Positions 7,647 to 14,885 are shown, numbered from the stretch's first letter. The stretch: DNA of 21,253 nt from an uncultured Prevotella sp. (GCA_937898715.1 CALEKA010000072.1:1-21253); one strand, 5' to 3'. The notes: a model not told the origin generated them from the letters alone. Numbers and translations are program-made.

Positions 7647-7789
7647 TTATAAGGGAGTTTAAAGTTTTGAGGTTATAAGGGAGTTTAAAGTTTTGAGGTT
7701 ATAAGGTTATAAAGTAACCTTTAGACTTTAAGGAATCCAATAAGCAAAAGTAACATTATAACCTCATAACCTCAAAACTCCAAACTCCC
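7647..7789 (+). repeat. 26-bp direct repeats and 40-bp hairpin in the symporter leader
   Basis: A 26-bp unit beginning TTATAAGGGAGTTTAAAG occurs at 7647-7672 and 7673-7698, with the start of a third after it. Its last part forms the left arm (7679-7718) of an inverted repeat with 7750-7789: 35 of 40 positions pair around a 31-base loop. It lies between the promoter and the ATG at 7822, so it should fold in the mRNA leader. Related sequence recurs at 20117-20203, 21157-21190 and, more loosely, 18541-18659. Confidence 0.8.
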
Positions 7790-7821
7790 TAAGAGCTCCC
7801 AACCAATTAACAAACGCTGCT

Positions 7822-9168
7822 ATGACTGGACTTAACGACCTCTTGACCCATATCAACGGCTACCTATGGGGTGTGCCAATGATTGTGCTCTTGCTGGGCA
7901 CGCACATCTATCTCACCATCCGACTGAAGTTTCCTCAGCGCTACATCTTCAAGGCTATCCGCCTCAGCGTGAAGCGCGACAAGGAATCGACGGGCGACGT
8001 GAGCCAATTCTCCGCTCTTGCCACAAGCCTTGCGGGCACCATCGGTACGGGCAACATCATCGGTGTGGCCACGGCAGTGACGATGGGCGGACCGGGCGCT
8101 GTGTTCTGGTGTTGGATGACGGGCGTGCTGGGCATTGCCACGAAGTATGCCGAAGGACTGCTTGCCGTGAAGTATCGCGTACAGACGGAAGATGGCAAGA
8201 TGCTGGGCGGACCGATGTATGCGCTCGAGCGCGGACTGGGCTGCCGATGGCTTGGATGGACGTTTGCATTCTGCACCATCGTGGCCTCCTTCTTCATAGG
8301 CAATATGATTCAGTGCAACTCCATCTCGATGCTCCTCGAAGAGGGCTACCATATTTCGCCCTTCGCCACGGGCATTACGATAGCACTGCTGACGTGTGCC
8401 GTGATTATGTTTGGCGTGAAGGGCATTGCCCGCGTGTGTGAGGGATTGGTGCCGTTTATGGCAGTGTTCTACGTGGGCGGATGTCTGTGGCTCTTGGGAG
8501 TGAACCATGCCTACGTATGGCCAGCACTAAGGCTCATCGTGACCGACGCTTTCACTCCGCAGGCTGCTACAGGAGGCTTTGTGGGAGCGAGCATGATGAT
8601 TGCCATGCGCTATGGCATTGCTCGCGGACTCTTCTCCAACGAGAGCGGACTGGGTAGTGCCCCCATCGTGGCTGCTGCAGCACGCACGAAGAATCCGGTG
8701 CGCCAAGCATTGGTAAGTTCCACTTCTCCCTTTTGGGACACGGTGGTGATCTGTGCCATCACGGGATTGGTGCTCGTAAGTTCGATCATGGCCAATCCCG
8801 AAATCGACTCCTCGGCAGGTGCCACGCTCACCAAGGTGGCGTTTGGCCAGATTCCTACGTTCGGACCGTTTGTGCTGACGATGGGCATTGTCACGTTCTC
8901 GTTTAGCACCATCTTGGGTTGGAGCTACTTAGGCGAGAAGGCATTAGAGTATCTCTTTGGCAGACGTGCTCGCATCGTCTATCGCGTGCTCTGGATAGCA
9001 GCCACATTCATCGGGTCGATCACGGCTATCAACCTCGTGTGGAACTTGGGCGATACTTGCAATGCGCTCATGGCCATTCCTAATATCATCTCGCTCCTAC
9101 TGCTCTCGGGCGTAGTGGTGAAGGAGACAAGGCACTATCTGTGGGAGAAAAGGCTTGATGAAGAATGA
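7822..9168 (+). CDS. Sodium:alanine/glycine symporter (AGCS family)
   Basis: A 448-residue inner-membrane transporter coupling uptake of alanine or glycine to sodium. About ten or eleven hydrophobic segments run through the protein. Family motifs are clear: LAGTIGTGNIIGVATAVTMG at 70-89, GGPGAVFWCWMTG at 89-101 (the AGCS signature), and RGLFSNESGLGSAPIVAAAA around 270-290. Length is normal for the family. The ATG is followed by a typical short N-terminus. It is a single-gene unit with a strong promoter and a long structured leader. The last codons (RLDEE) and the stop lie inside the left arm of a perfect 25-bp palindrome, so the native C-terminus may have been altered by repeat growth. Confidence 0.94.
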   Translation: MTGLNDLLTHINGYLWGVPMIVLLLGTHIYLTIRLKFPQRYIFKAIRLSVKRDKESTGDVSQFSALATSLAGTIGTGNIIGVATAVTMGGPGAVFWCWMTGVLGIATKYAEGLLAVKYRVQTEDGKMLGGPMYALERGLGCRWLGWTFAFCTIVASFFIGNMIQCNSISMLLEEGYHISPFATGITIALLTCAVIMFGVKGIARVCEGLVPFMAVFYVGGCLWLLGVNHAYVWPALRLIVTDAFTPQAATGGFVGASMMIAMRYGIARGLFSNESGLGSAPIVAAAARTKNPVRQALVSSTSPFWDTVVICAITGLVLVSSIMANPEIDSSAGATLTKVAFGQIPTFGPFVLTMGIVTFSFSTILGWSYLGEKALEYLFGRRARIVYRVLWIAATFIGSITAINLVWNLGDTCNALMAIPNIISLLLLSGVVVKETRHYLWEKRLDEE

Positions 9169-9206
9169 GCTTGAGAGCTGAGCTCTCAAGCTCATTCTTC
9201 ATCAAG
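9154..9206. repeat. Perfect 25-bp inverted repeat across the symporter stop codon
   Basis: Arms 9154-9178 and 9182-9206 are exactly complementary, with a 3-base loop. The left arm holds the final codons and TGA of the symporter. No T-tract follows, so it is not a classical terminator, although such a stem would protect the mRNA 3' end. It runs straight into the 7-mer array. Confidence 0.95.
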
Positions 9207-9365
9207 TATTAAGTATAAAGTATTAAGTACTACATTCTTGCTCTTATCAAGTAATAAGTAAAAAGTAATAAGTAATACATTCTTGCTCTTATCAAGTAAA
9301 AAGTAATAAGTAAAAAGTAATAAGTAAAAAGTAATAAGTAAAAAGTAATAAGTAATACATTCTTG
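9207..9365. repeat. Left compound array: 7-bp units (AGTAATA type) with CATTCTTG blocks
   Basis: Degenerate 7-mers (AGTATTA, AGTATAA, AGTAATA, AGTAAAA) are interrupted by CATTCTTG at 9233-9240, 9278-9285 and 9358-9365. Distances between these blocks are 45 and 80 bases, which are 38+7 and 38+42. The array is the reverse complement of the 38-bp array at 9624-9851. A shadow frame on the minus strand crosses it but has no protein character. Confidence 0.9.
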
Positions 9366-9379
9366 ATGAATTCTACATA

Positions 9380-9415
9380 GTGGGACTTGCTTGGCGATGG
9401 CTGAGCAAGCCCCAC
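9380..9415. other. Hairpin between array and REPIN B
   Basis: Arms 9380-9391 and 9404-9415 pair at 11 of 12 positions (GTGGG...CTTGCT with AGCAAGCCCCAC) around a 12-base loop, then ATTTG. It may be the original terminator of the symporter gene, pushed away by array growth; the weak T-run leaves this uncertain. Confidence 0.4.
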
Positions 9416-9465
9416 ATTTGTAAATATCCATATAAATAAGGATTACACAGATGGGCGGGAAGGCG

Positions 9466-9473
9466 TAACTTTG
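9466..9473 (+). promoter_or_regulatory. TAACTTTG box, possible old promoter of the TonB receptor
   Basis: TAACTTTG matches the -7 consensus and is identical to the orphan box at 6113-6120, also upstream of a REPIN-like element. No -33 TTG is seen at the right distance. It lies 385 bases before the receptor start, with REPIN B and the 38-bp array between. Confidence 0.3.
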
Positions 9474-9496
9474 CAGGCGATTTCAGAAGAGCACTC

Positions 9497-9614
9497 AGCC
9501 GATACTGGGGGCGACGCGTCCCCGCGTCGGCTTAGTTCTGCATACAAGAGGTCTGTTCACAGAAAGACTCGTGGACGATGCCGACGCGAGGACGCGTCGC
9601 CCCCAGTATTGGCT
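9497..9614. repeat. REPIN-like element B
   Basis: A forward arm at 9497-9531 and its near-perfect inverted partner at 9580-9614 enclose 48 unrelated bases. Both arms carry the GACGCGTC palindrome and end in the AGCC/GGCT motif. It sits in the middle of a larger symmetric structure, between the left (9207-9365) and right (9624-9851) arrays, which are inverted relative to each other. Confidence 0.85.
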
Positions 9615-9623
9615 GAAAGTTCG

Positions 9624-9851
9624 CAAGAATGTATTACTTGTTGCTTATTACTCGGTATGAGCAAGAATGTAATACTTAATACTTTATACTTAATATGAGC
9701 AAGAATGTATTACTTGTTGCTTATTACTCGGTATGAGCAAGAATGTATTACTTTTTACTTATTACTTGATAAGAGCAAGAATGTATTACTTTTTACTTAT
9801 TACTTGATAAGAGCAAGAATGTAATACTTAATACTTTATACTTAATACTTC
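9624..9851. repeat. 38-bp tandem array, six copies
   Basis: CAAGAATGTA starts at 9624, 9662, 9700, 9738, 9776 and 9814, an exact 38-bp period. The remaining part of each unit comes in three versions of identical length, each built from 7-mers of the TTACTTN/TACTTAA type. Copies 1 and 3 share one version, 4 and 5 a second, 2 and 6 the third. The last copy stops six bases before the GTG start of the TonB receptor. Confidence 0.95.
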
Positions 9852-9857
9852 TAAACA

Positions 9858-12290
9858 GTGTTTTTTACCCTACTCGCCGCTCTGCCCCTCTCGGCAGACT
9901 CGCTTAAGAATTTTGACATAGAAGAGGCTGTCGTCGTGGCACAGCCCAAAGAGACTCGACAACTCCGCAAGCAACCACTCAGCGTTTCGCTATTCGATGC
10001 CAACGCGCTGAAGCTGCGCCACGTGGAGAGCGTAAAGCAGCTCTCTACACTTGCCCCCAACTTCTTCATGCCCGACTATGGTAGCCGACTCACTTCGGCA
10101 GTGTATATCCGCGGTATCGGATCGCGCATCAACACGCCTGCCGTGGGTCTCTACGTAGACAATGTGCCGTATGTGGACAAGTCGGCCTACGATTTCTCAT
10201 TCCAAGACGTGACACGCGTAGACGTACTGCGCGGTCCGCAAGGCACGCTCTACGGACGCAACACGATGGGTGGACTCGTGCGCATATTCACTGCCGACCC
10301 TATGACTCATCAGGGCACCGACTTGCAAGCAGGCATCGGCACGGGATGGGGCGAAAGGGCTATGTCGCGCCATGCTTCGCTGACCACCTATCTGCATCCA
10401 GGCTCCGACATGGGACTGAGCCTAAGCGGCTACTATCAGGGCAGCGATGGCTACTTCACCAACCTTACTACGCATAAGAAGCAAGACGCCTCAGAGGCTG
10501 GCGGAGGACGTATGCGCTGGACTTGGCGACCCACCGAGGTGGTCAAGATGGACTGGACGGCTTCTTACGAATATAGCGACGAGAAGGCTTGCCCGTATTA
10601 TCTCTTAGGACAAACGGCTTCGTTTGCTGAGGGCTTCAAGACTTCGGGCGGGACGGATCACAATTGGGGCACGCTGCATCAGAACCGACCAAGCCGTTAC
10701 CGCCGCAGCCTGTTCAACACCGGCCTGGGCGTGGAGCACCGATTGCCGCGTCTTGTGCTGAGTTCGATTACATCGTTTCAGCACCTCAACGACCGCCTAT
10801 TCATGGATCAAGACTTCACCTCGCAGGACATCTTCTCGCTCTGTCAACGCCAGAGGATGAGCACACTGAGCGAAGAGATTTCACTGAAGAGCAAGCCCTC
10901 ACAGGGTGGGTCGCAACGTTGGACGTGGACCACGGGCGTGTTTGCCATGTATCAATGGCTCTCAACGGACTGCCCCGTGACGTTTTATGCGGATGGTGTG
11001 GACTACCTCAACCGTCAGATTGCCACGAATATGCCACAGCGCCCTGCGGTGAGTGTAGCGTTTACGGGGAGTCAGATCCCGTTTACGGCTCATCTCAACA
11101 CGCCCTCGGTCAATGCTGCAGCATTTCACCAAAGCACAGTGAAACTCGTTGGCGGACTCTCGCTCACACTGGGCTTGCGCCTTGACTACGATCGTCGACA
11201 GCTCGACCTCAGCTCTGCCACTGAGGAAGGCACGGGCGTGCCTTATCGCTTTGCCATGTCGATGGGACCAACGATGAGCTTCAATACGCAGCTTAAAGCC
11301 GACCCTTCGCTCAGCGGACACTTGAAGCACGACTCTTGGCAGGTGCTGCCTAAGGGTGCACTCAATTATGAGCTTCCGCGCGGACTGGGCAACGTCTATT
11401 TCTCTGTGGCAAAGGGATATCGCTCGGGCGGTTACAACATTCAGTCGTACTCCGACCTCTCGCAGCAACAGCTCCGCCGATCCATACTCTTGGGCGTGAA
11501 GGACTACAGCGTCGCTACGATCAATCGCCTTCCCTTGCCCGAAGCTTCTAAGCAGGGAGCTCTGGCGGGAATCTCTTCCGTGCTCGATGGCATTACGCCC
11601 GCTGAACCTTCCGTCAGCCAGCTTTATTACAAACCAGAATATACTTGGAGCTACGAACTGGGCATTCACCACAACCTGGCAGAACGTGCACTTCAGCTCG
11701 ACCTCTCAGGATTTTATATGAAGACGCGCGACCAGCAGATAGCGCGCTTTGCAGAAAGCGGCATGGGACGCGTCATGGTCAATGCGGGGCGCAGCCGCAG
11801 CTATGGCGTAGAAGTGGGACTTCGCTCGCAGCTTCTGAACGATCGCCTCAATCTGAGCGCAGGCTACGGACTGACTAAAGCTGAGTTTACAGCCTACGAT
11901 TTGGGCACCTCGCAAGCCGGTAGCCACGTAGACTATACGGGCAATCGCGTGCCCTACGTGCCTCAGCATACATTCAATGCTGCTGTAGACTTCCGCCAAC
12001 CCACGAAGGATGCTGATGCCGACTTCGTCAAGGCATGGTCCGTGGGCGCTGCCGTGCAGGGTGCTGGCAGCGTGATGTGGGACGAGGCTAACACGTATTC
12101 TCAGCCATTTTATGCCACGCTCTCTGCCCGCGCAGGAGTAGAACTGGTGCATGGCATTAGTCTCGGAGTATGGGGCAGCAACCTCACAGCTTCACGCTAT
12201 GCCACTTTTGCCTTCGACAGCATGGGCAATCGCTTTGCACAGTATGGAGCGAAGCGCGCCTTCGGGATGGATCTGAAGTGGCACTTCTGA
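9858..12290 (+). CDS. TonB-dependent outer-membrane receptor, signal peptide apparently truncated
   Basis: An 810-residue receptor that would import a siderophore, vitamin or similar ligand using TonB energy. The plug domain spans about 30-150, with VYIRGIGSRINTPAVGLYVD at 82-101 and the conserved VDVLRGPQGTLYGRNTMGG at 121-139. The rest is a 22-strand-type barrel ending in a terminal Phe (MDLKWHF). EEAVVVAQ at 22-29 may be the TonB box. There is no carboxypeptidase-like N-terminal domain and no SusD partner, so it is not a Sus-type pair. The start is odd. A TAA lies two codons upstream in frame, the only start is GTG at 9858, and the next Met is residue 71. The leader MFFTLLAALPLSA is too short and lacks a basic n-region. 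It follows a repeat array directly, with no near promoter. It may be a 5'-truncated pseudogene or be exported poorly. Confidence 0.85.
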   Translation: MFFTLLAALPLSADSLKNFDIEEAVVVAQPKETRQLRKQPLSVSLFDANALKLRHVESVKQLSTLAPNFFMPDYGSRLTSAVYIRGIGSRINTPAVGLYVDNVPYVDKSAYDFSFQDVTRVDVLRGPQGTLYGRNTMGGLVRIFTADPMTHQGTDLQAGIGTGWGERAMSRHASLTTYLHPGSDMGLSLSGYYQGSDGYFTNLTTHKKQDASEAGGGRMRWTWRPTEVVKMDWTASYEYSDEKACPYYLLGQTASFAEGFKTSGGTDHNWGTLHQNRPSRYRRSLFNTGLGVEHRLPRLVLSSITSFQHLNDRLFMDQDFTSQDIFSLCQRQRMSTLSEEISLKSKPSQGGSQRWTWTTGVFAMYQWLSTDCPVTFYADGVDYLNRQIATNMPQRPAVSVAFTGSQIPFTAHLNTPSVNAAAFHQSTVKLVGGLSLTLGLRLDYDRRQLDLSSATEEGTGVPYRFAMSMGPTMSFNTQLKADPSLSGHLKHDSWQVLPKGALNYELPRGLGNVYFSVAKGYRSGGYNIQSYSDLSQQQLRRSILLGVKDYSVATINRLPLPEASKQGALAGISSVLDGITPAEPSVSQLYYKPEYTWSYELGIHHNLAERALQLDLSGFYMKTRDQQIARFAESGMGRVMVNAGRSRSYGVEVGLRSQLLNDRLNLSAGYGLTKAEFTAYDLGTSQAGSHVDYTGNRVPYVPQHTFNAAVDFRQPTKDADADFVKAWSVGAAVQGAGSVMWDEANTYSQPFYATLSARAGVELVHGISLGVWGSNLTASRYATFAFDSMGNRFAQYGAKRAFGMDLKWHF

Positions 12291-12356
12291 TATTGAAGTA
12301 TTAAGTATAAAGTATTAAGTATTACTTTCTGGTTGGTTCTGCCTATAAGGCAAAGA

Positions 12357-12637
12357 TTTTTCAGCCAGCAAAAAATAGATTTTCAGCCAATATGACATAG
12401 ATTTTTCAGCCAACAAGAGAAAGAATTTCAGCCAACAAGACAAAGGCTTTTCAGCCAATACTGGGGGCGACGCGTCCCCGCGTCGGCGAAAGTGAGCGTA
12501 TCAGTGAGTCTACTCAAAGAGTTAAGACGATTAATTTGCTTACTATCGATGCCGACGCGGGGACGCGTCGCCCCCAGTATTGGCTGAAAAGCCTTTGGAT
12601 TATTGGCTGAAAGGTTTCTATCTTATTGGCTGAGAAG
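12357..12637. repeat. Converging 22-23-bp arrays of TTTCAGCCAA around REPIN C
   Basis: CAGCCA occurs at 12362, 12384, 12407, 12429 and 12452 (steps of 22, 23, 22, 23). The inverted form TTGGCTG occurs at 12580, 12603 and 12626 (steps of 23). The innermost pair forms the ends of the REPIN. Bases between units also pair in part across the axis (for example CAAAGGCTTTTCAGCCAATA on the left matches the right arm), so the inverted repeat extends to roughly 12402-12637. Confidence 0.85.
12453..12585. repeat. REPIN-like element C
   Basis: Forward arm 12453-12487 and perfect inverted partner 12551-12585 (35 bp each) enclose 63 bases unrelated to the spacers of elements A and B. Each arm has the GACGCGTC palindrome. 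Confidence 0.9.
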
Positions 12638-12666
12638 CAACTCAAATAGAATGTAATACTTTATAC

Positions 12667-14577
12667 TTAATACTTTATACTTAAAATTTCCTCACATATA
12701 GTATGCTCGTCCAGCCCCACGATCCGTCGGAGTTCGCCCACAGCTCCGTGTTCCACGAAGTGGTCGGGAAGGCCAAGACGCTTAATCTCGGGATGGAAGC
12801 CATGATCGTCCATCCATTCGAGCACAGCCGAACCCATGCCGCCCATGCGCGCACCATCCTCGATGGTGATAATATGGCTGAAGCGCTGACCTATCGCGGT
12901 GAGCATCTCCTCATCGAGCGGCTTGAGGAAACGCAGATCGTAATGCGCTACGCTTAAGCCCGGACGCTGACTCTCTGCCTTGCGAATGGCCTCTGCCGCC
13001 GTGGTACCTATCGGACCAAGCGTGATGACTGCCACATCCGTGCCTTCCTTCATCACGCGACCCTTTCCCACAGGTACTTCCTCGAGCGGACAACGCCAGT
13101 CGACCATCGAGCCACGACCACGAGGATAACGGATCACAAAGGTTCCCTTGCCGGGAAGCTGCGCCGTATACATCAGTCGGCGAAGTTCTGCCTCGTCGTA
13201 GGGCGAAGCGATGGTGAGATTGGGCACTGGGCGAAGTGATGCAAGGTCGAACGCGCCATGGTGGGTAGGTCCGTCCTCGCCCACCAGTCCGGCTCGATCC
13301 AAGCAAAGCACTACGGGCAGATTGAGCAGAGCGGCATCGTGAATCACATTGTCGTAAGCTCGCTGGGCAAACGCTGAGTAGATATTGCAAAATGGCTGCA
13401 TGCCCTCCTTCGCCATTCCCGCAGAGAAGGTCACTGCATGTCCCTCGGCTATGCCCACATCGAAAGCACGATCAGGCATGGCTTTCATGAGAATGTTCAT
13501 ACTGCAGCCCGTAGGCATGGCAGGAGTCACGCCCACTATGCGATCGTTCTGACGAGCAAGTTCGAGCAGGGTCTCGCCAAACACGTCTTGAAACTTTGGC
13601 GGCTGTGGCTCTGCAGGCTTCTCTATGATGCGCTCTCCACTCTCTATGCAGAATTTGCCCGGTGCATGCCACACCGTGGCATTCTCCATAGCAGGTTTGT
13701 AGCCCATGCCTTTGTGGGTATGAATATGGAGGAGCTTAGGCCCCTTCATGTCTTTTATCTCATTGAGAATGCGCACAAGCTCTATCACGTTGTGTCCATT
13801 CGTGGGACCGAAGTAGCGAATGTTGAGTCCTTCGAAGATGTTTTGCTGGTTTGCCAAGAGCGACTTCACGGAATTATTGAAGCGCAACACGGCTTGCCGA
13901 CGGCTCTCATTGAGCACGCCCCACTCAGTGAGCTTCTGGGAGATACGGAAACGCATGCGATTGTACCAATTGCTCGTGTGCAGATGGAGCAGGTATTCCT
14001 TCATACCGCCTACGGCGCGGTCGATGCTCATGTGGTTGTCGTTGAGAATGATGAGCATGTTGTTGGGCGTATCGGACACGTTGTTGAGTCCTTCAAAAGC
14101 CAATCCGCCACTCATCGATCCGTCGCCTATAAGGGCCACAACGTGACGATCATTCTCACCCTTCTTGACCGCTGCAAGCGACATGCCGAGGGCTGCCGAG
14201 ATGGAGTTGGAGGCATGACCGCAGGCAAACGTGTCGTACTCGCTCTCATCGGGCGAGGGGAAGGGACGTATGCCGTGGAGCTTACGATTGGTATGGAATG
14301 CATCGCGTCGGCCGGTAAGTATCTTATGGCCATAGGCTTGATGACCCACGTCCCATACGATGCGATCGTAAGGTGTGTTGAACACGTAGTGCATGGCCAC
14401 AGTAATCTCTACCGTGCCCAGACTCGAAGCGAAATGGCCCGGATTGTCGGCCAGCTCGTTGATTATGTCGCGACGCAGTTCGTCACATACAGCGGGCAAC
14501 TCGTCTACTCGAAGCTTACGCAGATCGGCAGGCGAATTGATATGTTGTAGATATTTAAAGGAGTTGTCTCGTTCCAT
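12667..14577 (-). CDS. dxs: 1-deoxy-D-xylulose-5-phosphate synthase
   Basis: Dxs condenses pyruvate and glyceraldehyde 3-phosphate, using thiamine diphosphate, in the first step of the MEP isoprenoid pathway. The 636-residue protein is full length. The N-terminal domain has DVGHQAYGHKILTGR at 76-90, CGHASNSIS at 119-127 and the thiamine diphosphate motif GDGSMSGG (151-158) through NDNHMSID (179-186). The central transketolase domain has DVGIAEGHAVTFSAGMA, which carries the catalytic Glu. The C-terminal domain starts near residue 500. The N-terminus after the ATG matches the family. The last five residues (LSIKY) and the TAA stop are encoded by the AAGTATAAAGTATTAAG repeat, so the repeat forms the gene's end. 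Two possible TAnnTTTG boxes lie upstream on the minus strand (14713-14706, 14839-14832), both with poor -33 spacing. Confidence 0.97.
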   Translation of the reverse strand: MERDNSFKYLQHINSPADLRKLRVDELPAVCDELRRDIINELADNPGHFASSLGTVEITVAMHYVFNTPYDRIVWDVGHQAYGHKILTGRRDAFHTNRKLHGIRPFPSPDESEYDTFACGHASNSISAALGMSLAAVKKGENDRHVVALIGDGSMSGGLAFEGLNNVSDTPNNMLIILNDNHMSIDRAVGGMKEYLLHLHTSNWYNRMRFRISQKLTEWGVLNESRRQAVLRFNNSVKSLLANQQNIFEGLNIRYFGPTNGHNVIELVRILNEIKDMKGPKLLHIHTHKGMGYKPAMENATVWHAPGKFCIESGERIIEKPAEPQPPKFQDVFGETLLELARQNDRIVGVTPAMPTGCSMNILMKAMPDRAFDVGIAEGHAVTFSAGMAKEGMQPFCNIYSAFAQRAYDNVIHDAALLNLPVVLCLDRAGLVGEDGPTHHGAFDLASLRPVPNLTIASPYDEAELRRLMYTAQLPGKGTFVIRYPRGRGSMVDWRCPLEEVPVGKGRVMKEGTDVAVITLGPIGTTAAEAIRKAESQRPGLSVAHYDLRFLKPLDEEMLTAIGQRFSHIITIEDGARMGGMGSAVLEWMDDHGFHPEIKRLGLPDHFVEHGAVGELRRIVGLDEHTICEEILSIKY

Positions 14578-14627
14578 TCTTCATAGAAAACTATCCATAA
14601 GCCATTAGCGGATTTCTTGGTTAACGG

Positions 14628-14746
14628 GTAAACAAGTTGACAAGTTAACAAGTAAATAGGTCTTAGACGACTTGTTTCGTTTAAAAGGAGAACGATTGGA
14701 CTCGACAAACTTACCTGTTCACCTGTTAACTTGTCAACCCGTTTAC
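14628..14746. repeat. 34-bp imperfect inverted repeat upstream of dxs
   Basis: Arms 14628-14661 and 14713-14746 match at about 28 of 34 positions; the core is GTTGACAAGTTAACA. Most mismatches are transitions, which still allow G-U pairs in RNA. The arms consist of short AAGTTAAC/AAGTTGAC-type units. A further outer match (TTAGCGGA near 14605, TCCGCTAA near 14751) extends the symmetry. It would fold in the dxs leader. Confidence 0.75.
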
Positions 14747-14762
14747 ATATTCCGCTAACGCG

Positions 14763-14877
14763 TATCCATAAGAAAGCTTCGCTATGCGCGCCGTTCCCCA
14801 GCTATGAACAGGAACAGCGCGTATAGCGAAGCAAATTTAGCACAATTTTATGAACTGTGCACAAATTCTTATGGATA
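14763..14877. mobile_element. 115-bp MITE-like element with 12-bp terminal inverted repeats
   Basis: TATCCATAAGAA at 14763-14774 is exactly inverted at 14866-14877. Inside, 14776-14797 and 14811-14832 form a 22-bp stem with two mismatches (GCTTCGCTAT at the outer end). A further copy of TATCCATAAG lies at 14592-14601 in direct orientation. Terminal inverted repeats, small size and lack of coding capacity are MITE-like. A target duplication is not evident and no transposase is nearby, so the call is tentative. Confidence 0.45.
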
Positions 14878-14885
14878 AAAAACTC

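Larger units (their letters stand above)
12294..12683. repeat. Nested composite repeat element filling the receptor-dxs gap
   Basis: From outside inwards: 7-mers of the AGTATTA type at 12294-12324 with their inverted match at 12650-12683; a converging TTTCAGCCAA array; REPIN C in the centre. The outer 7-mers belong to the same family as the arrays at 9207-9365 and 9624-9851 (right side contains GAATGTAATACTT). The structure lies between two convergent genes and overlaps the last codons of dxs. Confidence 0.85.

Noticed and set aside
9192..9431. Minus-strand open frame ending in LDEE like the symporter
   Set aside because: The shared ending results from the perfect palindrome. The rest is translated 7-mer repeat with no protein character.
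9624..9851. Six 38-bp units with a constant block and variable inner parts, resembling a small CRISPR array
   Set aside because: The inner parts come in only three recurring versions made of 7-mers, an inverted copy of the array exists at 9207-9365, and there are no cas genes.
13438..14550. Long open frame (370 codons) antisense to dxs
   Set aside because: It lies wholly within dxs on the opposite strand, has an unnatural composition (many His, Val and Arg) and no motif; the sense product is unambiguous.
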